Assembly: GCA_948144175.1 (NCBI GenBank)
Contig: CANXME010000897.1
Location: 883,001-947,000, forward strand
Direction: 5' to 3'
Source: Closterium sp. NIES-65
Lineage: Eukaryota > Streptophyta > Zygnematophyceae > Desmidiales > Closteriaceae
DNA length: 64,000 nucleotides
The notes beneath the pieces were generated by a model, which saw nothing but the letters and a program-made list of their open reading frames with translations, did no database searches and was not told the DNA's origin. A program made the position numbers and the translations under genes. Below, piece by piece: positions 20,401 through 32,400 of this stretch (within the stretch, counting starts at the first letter, position 1; every line of letters begins with the position of its first letter).

Positions 20401-23400
20401 ACCTCAATGGCACACGACGAGTGCGAGAAAAAGTTCTGCAGCTCTGAGTCGCTCACAGCCAGCGTGTGGCCGAAGCACAGCGTGCCGCACCGCTGCGGCT
20501 TGTCGCACTTGAGAATCGAGTACGTGCACGTCGCAAACATCGCTCTGCGCCCGCCCGCGCCTGACCAATCGCGCGCTGCCAGCGCAGCGCTGCTGCTGCT
20601 GCTGGCGTTGCTGGCTTCGCTACTAGCGAACATCCAACGGTCGAAATCGTCTAGCTTGATCATGATCATGAGAGAGTTGAGCACTTCGGATGGCAGCAGG
20701 TGGTTCAGAGCATCTGAATTGAACGTCATCCACAGCGGCAGCTTCGACCCTTCCTGCCGTGATGCACCCTCCTGCTCACCCCCACTGCCTGCTGCCCTGT
20801 CCCCTCCCTCGCCCATCCCACCTCCGCTGCTACCCGCACCAGCACCACCACTCCCGCCGCTGCTGCTGCCACCGACGCCACTGCCGCTGCCGCTGTTGCT
20901 TCCCCCGGGCGCTGCCGCAGCACCAGTACCCCCCCATTTGCTGCCACCGGCAGCGGAATTCCCACCACCAGCACCACCACCACTACCAGCACCAGCAGCG
21001 GCGGCAACAGCAGCAAGTCCAGTGGCTTCGAGCATCTCAGAAAGCGAGAGCGTGGAGCGGCCGCGGAACCTGCGGGCTGCCGTGGAGGAGAAGGCGTCAA
21101 ACTCGTTGAGGATGGTGCCGCGCACGTAGCGGCAGCGCTGCAGCAGCGCTGAGAAGTCAATGACTGCGGCCATCTTGCTGGGGATCTCGTGGTTGCTGCC
21201 GATCTCCTCCAGCAGGGAGAGGTACACTGACAGGATGCCGTTGCGCACCCATGTGCGCAGGTCATTTGGCCCAAGCTGGGGGGATTGCGAGCGTGGGGTG
21301 GGGGAGGGGAGAGTTACGGCAAGGATGGAGCGTCAGATGTATAAAAAATGGTCACGTCATGTGAGGAGGAAACGATGCAGGTGCGTCTGATTCTGCTCGA
21401 CTTAGGCAGTGAAACGCAGAAGCAGGCATGGGCATGCGAACAGCAACCGACGCCACCTGCAACCACCCTCTGTGGAGAACAAGCCCAGATCTACTCCCAG
21501 TCCCATCAACCCATGATGACCCCCTCCAGCTTATCTCACCATGGGGCAGTCGAGGCTGCCAGCGGGTCTATCCCCGAGCGCCGTGTAGCTGAGCACTTTA
21601 GCGATCACTTCCGGGCTGAACCGCACGGGCTGCTCGCCCCCCTCCCCGTGCTCGTCGGGGGCGGGCACGCGCTCGTCACGGTACGTAAGGCTGGCCATCA
21701 TGCGCTGTGTGATGGAGAGGAAGTTGGACCGCACCAGCGCCAGCTGGTTCTCAAAGCACGGACCCTGAATCGCCTCCAGGAGTGTGTTCAGGGCCTGCCG
21801 GGGAAGGGAGAGGAAGAGGGGTTGGTACGGGGCACGGGGCATGGGGCGGGGAAGAGGAGGGAGGGTGTGTGGATGCAAGAGGAAGCAAGCAGGAGATTAG
21901 TTTCTCAGGTTGGCCAGTCGTGTGGAAATCGCAAGAAGGTGAGAGCACGCCACAGAAGGAAAGTACAAACTTGTTGAGGAGGTGCTACAGGCTTACCTGA
22001 AGAGCAATTTGAGCAAGCAGTGGGTTGTGCTGGGACAGGTTCTTGTCGAGCGACGGCTGCAGATGCTCCAGGAACACTATGATCTCCTGCAGCAGGTTCA
22101 CACTGCGCCCGTTGCTCCCCGCACCGCTGCCCCCCGCGCCTCTCCCCCCGCCCCACGGCCCCGAGTCATACGCCATGCCCCCGCCGCCGCCGCCACCACC
22201 AGCAACAGCACCTGCTGCCATTGTGTCATCTTGGACTCTCAGCAAGCGCTGCATGCGCGCGTTGTGCCCCTCGCACAGCAGCTGAAGCATGCGCAGCACG
22301 TTAGTGACATGGCCCGACAGCACCACCCACGCCTTCTTGTGCAGCGTGGTGTCCTTGTGACTCGCCGACTCCTCCACGTTCCACAACTGGAACCCATCCT
22401 CCTCCTCCTGCCGCAACCGCCCCTCGCTCTCCTCCTCGTCCTCATCCTCCTCGCGCGTCACACTGCCCTCCACGCGCCGCCCCGCCTTGACATGAGCGTC
22501 CATGGACGCGCGCGTGCGGGGCATGGGGAAGTGCGCGGCAGACGAGGAGAAGCGCGGCAGTTCACGAGTCACAACAGAGGACACGGCGCGGCGGAACATG
22601 CGCAGGCCAGATCCGCCCTTGCTGTCACCTCCACCGCCAGCACCAGACTCCCCAGCGAACCCTCCACCAAATTCCACCTCCCCGGTCTCTCTCCTGCCAC
22701 TGATGCCCCTCGAACTGGCCTTTGGGAGCCCCGGCTGCCGCGTCTTGCTGCCGCCCCTGCCGGTGGGTGTGGCCCTGGCAGCAGCAGGGGCTGTGAGAGC
22801 ATCGTCTGAAGCAATACTGGGGCTGTCAGCTAGAGTGACCCGGGGAATGCGCAACGACCTGGACTTGGTAAAGGCCCGTAACGATCCTACCCGCTCCCGC
22901 TCCTCCTGCACCTCCTCTCCCGCCTCCTCTTGCTTCCCCCCACTGCTCGCTTCCGCTCCTCCCGCCCCACCCTCCTTTTCCTTCTGCTGCTCCACCACTT
23001 TGGGTCCCTCCCCACCTGCTGCCTCAGTGGCAGCAGCCCGTCTCATCATGGCCGCTGCATGGAGGAGCCGCGAGCGCATAGAGGGAGTTAACACCGACCC
23101 TCCACCCTCCGCTCCCGCCGCTGCAGATGCTGCTGCTGGTGCTTCGGCTGACGCAGCAGATGCCGACGATGCAGATGTGTCGGCAGCCTGCACTCGTCCC
23201 CCTCTTGAGCTGATAGCAGAGGATGCACGAGGCATGGTCGTCGGCACACTCCTCCCCCGGAAAAACCCGCTCACGCTGCCACGGGCGCTCTCACTCCCAG
23301 CCCCCTCTCTGTCCTCCCCGAACCCCTCCCCTGCCATCTCCTGCATCTGCCGCTTCCCAGCAGCCTCCTTCCTGGCGCGCGCCTCCTGTTTATCCAGCCC

Positions 23401-26400
23401 CTTGCGCACAAACTTGATAGTGGCAGACGCAGCAGCTAGCACCTTTTGGACAGTGAAGAACAGCTGCCCATCCTCCACCAGAACAGCGTACATAAGATCC
23501 TGTACCTTGCTGTTTCCCTCGTCTGTGAGTGCGATCGCGAGCTTCACCGCCTCGGCTTGCACCCACTGGTTGCCGTGGCTCACGAGGCGCACGGCGCACT
23601 CTGCCAGGCCGAGGTCCGCGTATTTGCACTGCACGCGGTCAAGAGCGTCGAGAGACGACTTGGAGTAGCGCACGGGAAGGGACGCTTCAAACATCTCCCA
23701 CTTGCTCATCGCCCGCGCCTTCTCCTCTGGCCGCAGCACCAGCAGCCCTACTGACACCTGCTCCTCCCGCTTCTCCCCCGCGCCTGCCGCACCAGAAGCG
23801 CCCGCGGCAGCGCCTGTGGCAGCAGGCACGGCCCCCACAGCAGCACCGAGGGAGTGCGTGATGTTGGCTACCAAGGGCTTGCGGTCGTCACTCACTAGCC
23901 ACGTGGTGGAGGTCGAAGAGGCAGTGGCAGAGACAGAGGTCGGCACGGACGAGGATGCGGACGCGGAAACTCCTGCCGGGAGGTCGGATCTGGTGTCGGT
24001 GTCTTCTGTTAGGTAGATCATGGCGCTGCACACGCGCAGGAAGCGCACGATGAGGTCTGGAGTCATCTCATCGGGGATCTTGGGCGCCGAGAGCAGCAGC
24101 GTGAGCTGCCGCACAACGTCGGAGTAATGGAACGGCGGCACGGAGTTCATCACCAGGCGCTGCTGCGAGAGCAGCAGAGCGAGGTCTCTAGCGCCCGACC
24201 CTTCCATGGTGTGCAGATCTGTGATCTCCAGCGTGTGTGAGAACAGGCGCGAGAAGTTCACCCAGTTGCTCTTGAACACCGCGCCTTTCCGCGCGAGCTC
24301 GGACGACTTGAGGCGCGACATTTGCCGGTCCATGGCGAAGGGCAGCAGCAGCGGGTCGTACATGGTGCCCTTGAGCGCGCCCGCCGCTTTCATCTCCTCC
24401 ACGCACCGCACACACGCCTCCTGCTGCGACGCCGGCAGCTGCGAGCACAGCTCCCAGATCCCCGACACGAGCTCGTCCAACACCCTCCGGTGGGAGTCCG
24501 GGAGGGCAGCGCGGGACGTGAAATGCCGCTTGAAGTAAGCCGACAGCATGGGCAGCGCGGCTGTGGTCACGTAGTGCAGCGCTGACCCCTCTGGTGCGGC
24601 GTGGTCGAAGCTTTCTTCTGCTGCAAGGCGCAGCTCTGTGACTGTGTCCTCCATGAGCGATACAGGCTGCCCCCGCATCCCCACCGTCCCGCTCATCCCA
24701 CGCCACCCCGCCGCCTTCTCAGCACTCGATGGACCGGCACCCAGCTCGCTGGCACCACCAGCTGATCCAGCACGCGGCGATCTGATACCCCCGGCTGCAC
24801 CGCGCCCGTCACCTTCCGAGTCACGCGCGTCCGGCCACATGCCGTTGCCCTCGTCCCTGATCTCGGCTGTCGCTCGGTCGCTATGTCCTGTCACATACGC
24901 CTGGTGCAGCAGCCGCACATACGCAGCCTTCACCGCGTGCACCGCCTCTAGGGGAATTGCCCGGCACTCCCACTCGCTCGCCTCGCCCTGCCACGTGCGC
25001 ATGGAGTTGGTCTTCCGCCACATGGCCCGCGCCTGCTCTGTCCTCGCCACCCCCTCCTCATCCTCCTCCTCACACAACCCCTCGTTGTCCTCCTCATCGT
25101 CCTCCCCCCACACATATATCCCCGCCTCGTCAAACATCCCCTGTCCGCGCCGGCTGACCTTGAAGCTCTGGCTTCCCTTGGCCTGCAGCGACGCCCCAGC
25201 TGCTTCCTTCTGGCTCAGAATAGCAGGGAAGCTGCGCGACATGCGGGGATCAAGACGCCTTTGGGACGATCCCGAGGCCTGCAAGCGCCCGCTGCCGTTC
25301 CCACCGCCTCCCCCCCGCTTCACACCGCGAATAGAGCTGGTTTCAGATGTGGCCGTGGACCACGAGTCCACCTCTTGGGTATCCCCATCCGAACTGATCT
25401 CTAAATTCCACACCTCGGACGATTCCTCTCCACCCTCCCCCCCATCCCCCTTCCGGTCCTCCTCTCCCTCCTCCCCCTCCTTGACTTCTTCCATCAGCTC
25501 CTCCTCATCCCACCCCGCGTCATCCATGTCCTCAGAATCCGCGTCCGCGCTCACAGCAGTCTCACTTGCAAGCCACAGCAGCGTGGCCATGATGTCCCCA
25601 AGCCCCACCAGCCCGCTCACTTTCACCGCGTTCGCAGGGTTGTTCCCCCAGCAGCACGCAGCAATGAGGGAGACGTACGCGGTGTGGTAGCGCAGCTGGC
25701 TGTCCACCCCCGCTGCCACGTGCTCGTTGCGCCGCATGAGAGCCTCGCGCCAGCGCCAGTGCGTGGGCGAGTGGGGCAGGCCAGAGATCTGGTCGTCGTA
25801 GTCGATTATCATGTCCAGTACCATCATTTGGTTGCGCGCTATCGGCTTCCCGTTCACCAGCACCACCGTCTGACCCGCACACACACACAGAGAGGGAATG
25901 ATAGAAAGCAACAGGGAATGACCGGACGACTGTGACAAGCTTGCAGGAGACGTTGGAAGGTGCCATGGAAGGTGTGGTGTGATATGCTCAAAGAGAACTC
26001 TCAGCCTGAAGAGCGGCATAAGGCACATACAGAAACTGACAGAGAACAAGCAGGACCACAGATACCAACCCTTTCTTTGACCCCAACTCCTCCTCCACTC
26101 CTAACGCCCCATGCCCACTTTCCCCTCTGCCCCATCCTTCACAACTCCCCCCTAAGCCCCCCTTTCTCTCCCCTAGAACCCTGGCAGACCTCGAGGAACT
26201 GCAGCCAGGTGGCACGCTTGCCGTAGCGCAGGATGAGCTTGATGCAGGCCCACAGGTGGTCGTGCGACACGGTGGAGCAGAGCTCGTAGTTGTCCTTGAG
26301 CATCGCGCACAGGAACGCCATCACGTTCAGCGACGCCAGCCCCCGGTGCGGCAGGAACACGCCCATGTGCGCGTGCAGGGCTAGCTGCAGCTCCTCGTTC

Positions 26401-29400
26401 ACCACCCCCGCACAGAACTGCGCTCGGAAAGCGGGGGAAGAGGGGTTGGGATGGGACGGGGAAGCGGGTGGAGGCGGGGATGGGTGCGGCAGGGATGGTT
26501 CAGAGAGGGGTTGCAGCGTGGGACGTAGGACGAGTGTGCGGTGTGGTGCGGGATACAGAGTGTGTAAATGCATGGTTGATGCAGTGTGGGAAGTGGAAAG
26601 CAAGAGACAGGGAAGAGGATGGTGAGGTGATCGGACGTGAGAGGAGGTGGGGGCAGGCGAACAGGCAGGCAGAGAAAGGACAGACCATGGCGAGGAACTG
26701 GTAGGCGGCTGAGAAGAGGTCCTGCAGGCCCCTGTCGCTCATGCAGTCCATCACTCCCGGCTCGTGCGATGCCACTCTGCGGAAGGGCGTGCGCAGCAGG
26801 TCCACTGCATGCATGCACGCACCGCGGGAGGAGGCGGGGCAGAGAGTGAGAGAGTGCGAGGGGCCGAGGGAAGGTGGAACACAAGGGGTGACAGTAGTGC
26901 AGGTACGAAAGGGCTGCATGTATCTCGAAAAAGGAGACCAACACATGGATGCACGCATGATTGGGCCACACGGGTGATTCTACTTCTGCTGAGCGTGAGA
27001 AGAAAGCATAGTAAGGTGGGGGTTACCGGAGCAGAGGTGAGCGCCGACAGTCTGCAGGATGGTCTGGTGCTTGAGCACCTGTGCTTCGTTCTGCCCCGGC
27101 CCCACCGTGCACATGGCCTTGAACCGCCCCAGCAGCCGCACGCACCGCCGCCGCACCTCCACTCGCAGACGCGAGTCGTCACTGCCCAGCCAGCCCTGCA
27201 GGCTGCGCAGCACACTCACGTCACGAGCCACCTGCACGCACGGGGCGAGTGCGATTGGGGGAAGGGAGAAAGGCATGGCTGCAGAGGTTGCTTGCTCCGA
27301 TCCTTCCCAGCAAGTCTTTCATTCGTGCAAGAGCGCATGTACGAGCAAACACAAGTGCACACAGTTCCCCCCCACGCCCCCTCTCCCCTGCACCCTTCCA
27401 CACAGACAGAAGCACGCACCTGCTTTTACATGAGCATCACGCCTGCATCCACGATGATGTGGCATTCCAGCATCTTGCTTTTAAGATGCCTCAAAAAGAA
27501 AAGAAAAAAATGTAAATAAAGAAATAGACGTTCCAGGCGGGCACCTGCTTGTAGACGAGCATCATGTCCGCATCCACAATGATGTGGCACTCCAGCATCT
27601 TGCGCAGCAGCGACGCCTTCTCCGTCATGTAGCGATCAATCAGCGAGAACGCATACGCCTTGAGTGGCGCGTACTGGTACCGCGTCAGATCCAACAACAC
27701 CTCTAGCATGTACGGCAGCCCTCCCTCCGACACCCGCTCCACAAGTGCACTCAGCGCCGGCCGCTTGAACAGCTGCCCACTCAAGCCCTCAAACACCGAT
27801 GCATCGGGCGGGAACATGCGGAAGGTGGCGCGGCCGTGCGTCTTGAGGTTGTTGGCTTCTAGTTTGAGCCGCATGCCACGCCACATGGACTTGCGGCTGG
27901 ACTCTTTTGAGGCTGCCATGGCTGCTAGCGCCACTGCAGCCAGCCCCCCCGTGCTGCCTGACTGTGGTAACCCACCCACGCCCACCCCCGCCGCGCCTGC
28001 TCCCCCCGAGCCCCCTGCTCTCTCCCCGTGAGGACTCGTGGCGCCGTCGACAGCGGCTAACGCACGCGCAAGAGCGGAGTGCGAGCCGTTCACGTCCTGA
28101 GCCGCAGGGGTAGTCGCGGTGGAAGTGGCATCGAGCGTTGCTGCAGGGGAGGGAGGTGCGCCGATTGCCGGAGAAGGCATGTCGGTGGGGTCCTGTGCGG
28201 TGCGGGAGAGGTTGGCGGGCATGTCCCACGGCACTGTGGTGGCACGGTCGCCCAGGCGCGAGTAGGCGTCGAACGCCGTGGTGATGCACCAGTTGCTGCG
28301 CATGTCGAATATGTACATGAGCATGGAGCATATCACTGTCTTGGCCTGTGAGAGGTTGGGGGGGTGCGGGTTAGATGGAAGGAGAGAGCGGGTGCAGGAA
28401 AAAGGCGAGAGTGATGCTACGTGCATGTCAAATATGCACATGCGCAGCGCAGGGCACATCATATGGCCCACAATGCTTGCCATGCATGCATGCTCTTTTC
28501 CCCCTTTCCCCTTCGCCCCACGCATTGCCCCAGCAGCCCCCCCAGGACCTTCAGCGTTCAACCCACCCACACCCACCTCCATGACAGTATTCATGTTTGA
28601 CTCAGGATCGCTCTTGAACCGCAGGGCATCCCCGCCCGCAGCCCCATCCCCACCCCACTTCTCCGACCGGCCATCCAGCAGCGGGATCACGGCGTCCACA
28701 ATGGGCGCTATCCCCTCCTCGCCCTGCCCAGAAAAGCTCCCAAACAGCCCAAACCGCAGCATCAGGCTGGCCGTCTGCAGCACGGCAAAAGTCAGAGAGC
28801 TCTGGCCGGGGCGGGAGTTGGTCTGAGCGAGCGTGGTGGAGGGCAGGAAGTCGAGGATGTTGTGCTTGAGCGCTGTGAAGCCCGGCTCCGGTGCCTTGTG
28901 AGGGAAGGCCAGGAACGGGTCTGCCATGGCTTGTGACACGTCGTCCTCCTCTGATGATTCTTCCTCCGGGAATGGTTGACGGTTGTCTATGGCCGGCCTG
29001 GCGGGTGGGGGTTGGAGGGGTGAGGAGAGAAGGGGAGGGGCGGGCATGGGAGGGAGGGACAAGAGATGAGGGGAGTGAATGTGATGAGGGGAGGTGACAG
29101 GACGAGTTGCGGGAACAGAAAGTAATGGGAGGGATGGGGAGGAGTGGGGCAAGGAATAGGAGCAGAAAGCATGGAAGTGCATCATTGAGTGGGAGGGACT
29201 AGAGGCAGATGTGATACTACATGAAAGTTCCCAGTGTGCGCAACGTTACCAGGTGAGCACAAAACGCGTGTAGGAGCGCTCCTCAAAGGGCTCCCGGTCA
29301 ATGTAGAGGTGTGTGAGGAGGCGGCAGCAGTTGGTGCGCAGGAAGAAGGGCAGCGAGGGGTTGAAGACGACCATGCGCAGCGTGTGGTAGTCCAGCCCGT

Positions 29401-32400
29401 ACAGGTCGCTGTCCTCTATCAGCCAGTCTATCGCCTTGCGGTTGCGCTGCATGCACAGCGTGCAGAACAGCTCCAGTGTAACCACGTAGAACAGAAACAG
29501 CACCTCTGGTCGGGGGGAGAAGGGGGCGAGAAGAGGGGGAAGGGGAGTCAGGGAGCAAGTGAAAGGGGAGGAGGATGTGCAGTGGCGAGGAGAGCGAGCG
29601 AGAGAGGGTTGAATCGACTGTGCGCAGATAAGATAGCAAACACGGACCTTGCGGCGAGCGGTGAATAGAGTCGGAGTGCGCGCCGAGCTTATCCAGACTC
29701 TCAAGCGCGCCACAGTCCACCACGAGCCCGTCGCGCTCCAGCAGCAGCGTCTCCTCGCCCACGCCGTTCTCAGAGGGCGCGACGCGCGCCTTGACGAGCA
29801 CGTCGCTGTTCTCCTTGAGAATGTCCACCACCACGTTCTGGTTCGTGCGCACGGGCGCTCCCCCACAGCTGCAGATGATGTTCAGGAAGCGGATGTCCCG
29901 CGGCCGCTGGAACGTGCGGCAGTTTATGATGCGCTGCCGGATCTGATGTGGGGGGGAGGGATAGGGGGGGCAGCAAGGGGGAAGTGGAGGGAGAAGGGGG
30001 TCGTGTGGGAAAGGGATTGTGGAGGGGGGAGAGGGTAGTGAAGCGATGATGGCAGAGGGGGGAGGGATGAACACTCAGTAGTAAACGAGCTGTAAAAGTA
30101 TAACGTCGCACATACAATGCTATACCACCAGCAGCAGTGCGCACGCATGCATTCCGCATATTAGCATCATACCTCATGCTCCTCTATTCCTCCTCTCTTC
30201 CCCTCACTCCTTCCCTGCCCTCCCAACCTCCCTTCCCCCCACCCATCCGTCCTTCTCTCACATTCTCCGCAGTCACGGACGAAATGATGTGCTCATTATC
30301 AGCCACAATGGCCATGAGCGTCGCCGTGCCCCATCATTGACATTCTATCGCATTCAGCTCCACCCATCTCCTTGACTCACATTCTCCACGGTCACGGACG
30401 AGATGATGTGTTCATTATCAGCCACGATGGCCATGAGAGTCCCAGACGTGTAGATCTCGTTCCCCACGAGCTGCTCCAGCAGCGGGATGTACGGCGCCAG
30501 CTGGTCTTGATTCGGCCGGCACCGCCGGCACGCCGCCTGCAGGTAGCGGTTCACGAGCTTGCAGAGACGGCGCACGTCGAAGCCGCCGAACAGGTGTGGG
30601 TGCATGATGCTGTTCTGGGGAAGGCCCTTGCGGATGAGGAGGGTTTCGAGGATGGTCATCACGCCTGTTAGTACCTTCTGCTCCCGCTGGAGTACCTGTT
30701 TGGGGGAGGGAGGGAGGTGAGTGAGGAGCAGGGTGGGTAGAGGTGGGGACAAGGGGAGGAATGGCTGAGGGTGACAGGGTAGAGGAGTGCAGACGCAAGC
30801 ATGGCAAATAAGGGTGAACAGAGAAGAGTGCATGCAGCATAGCATGCCCAAGGCGAGGCATGGCATGGCGTGGTGTGGCCTGGCGTAGTGTGGTGTGGTG
30901 TGGTGTGGAGTGGACGGGGAGGGGAGGGGCAGCACCTGGTAGACTTGGTTGGGAGGGCCTCTGAGGTTGAGCACATCAGGCATGTCAGACACCACCAGCG
31001 CGCGAATCAACCGCTCCAACTGCTCCGACACTGCCGGGCTGCCAGGAGGACGTGGAGTGGTGTGGTGGGAGATGAGAAGCGGTTGAGAGATGTGCAGAGA
31101 GGTGGGGGGGGATGAGGGATGTCAGGCTGGAAAGGAGCGGGGAGGAGTTTCGAGAACGAAGCAGAGAGTGAAGTGGAATGCAGTTACAGGGAAGGGCAGC
31201 AATCCATTCTCAGGATAGGCAAAGCAGAATACGTACCCGTATTTGAGAAGAACTTGCAGGAGGCCAGAGGAACGAATGCTGCGAGAGAAGGGGGTTCACA
31301 AGGTGGGGGTGTGGGAAGCGGCTATTGCAAGTTCAGAAGCTGGCAACGACTGCTCATACTGACTAAGTGACGATGATGGCTGGCAGAACTTTGCATGAAA
31401 GAGAACAACCAGACCGCAAGCAGAAAAGGATATGTGACCCGCCCTGCACCAATCTAGGTGTCATTCCCGTGGCATACCGTACCATACCACCCCCGTAGGT
31501 CCACAGCACCATTGCCCACAAGCAAAACAGTGGGCAGCGGGCGGAGAGCACGTGGCACCTTTTCTTGAGCTGGTAGTCGTCCGCGCAGGGCTCGATGTCG
31601 TCCACTCTGTCTAGCGCTGCTACGAAGTTGCGCACACACGCCGCCGAGTGCGCTTGCTGTGAGCATGGCGCGAGTGGTGCGTGGGACGGAGGCGCAGATA
31701 TGTGAGTCGAAGGAATGCAACAGGGCATGGCTAGTTCTGCATGCGATGGAGAATCAATGGATGGGCATGGCATGGGGATGAACAGTATGGTATGGGGTGG
31801 GGAGGATGCAGGGTGGCATGGGGTAGGTGGATGGGATGGCAGTGCAGTGAGTGGGTGGGTGAGATGGCTTACCGTGCATGTGAGCTTGACTGCTTGGTGT
31901 GAAGCGACCTCAAAGACCAGTGCGTCCTGATGCAAAATGAGTGCACGCACACATACGGCACACACCACACACACTCCCCCATCATGCACCCACCATACAC
32001 CCATCACACACCAAAATACACAAACCACGCACCCATCATGCATCAACATGCCCCACCACGCAACCATCATGCATCCAACATGCCCCACCACGCACGCACC
32101 CATCATGCATCAAACATGCCCCACTACGCACGCACCCATCATGCACCAAACATGCCCCACCTCGCACCCATAATGCGCCATGCATGCTTGCACCATGCAT
32201 ACACCCACGCACATATCCACACAAGCCGAACGACCATGAACCAAGACAATCCCCCTGAAACACGTGAGCAAAGGCTCCAAGAAAGGCAGCAAAAGAAAGA
32301 AACGAGGCGCGGCCACAGAGGAAAAAGAGCAAGCAGAGGGAGAAGCAGAGGGGGCACGGGAGCCTGGGAGGGCAAGGCGAGCTGACCTTCTGGTCCCAGG

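Noticed and set aside
18287..21248. ORFs of 346-715 codons with Ser-Ala, His-Gln and Ile-Ser repeats
   Set aside because: Repeat read-through. Only their ends coincide with real IP3R exons; family similarity stops at a good donor (20267) and resumes at 19015.
22502..23668. A 388-codon plus-strand ORF opposite IP3R exon 26
   Set aside because: Ser/Pro/Ala-rich antisense shadow of the GC-rich coding exon; no domain and no splice-consistent neighbours.
24638..25690. A 350-codon plus-strand ORF opposite IP3R exon 26
   Set aside because: Ser/Pro-rich antisense shadow of an acidic, Ser-rich coding stretch.
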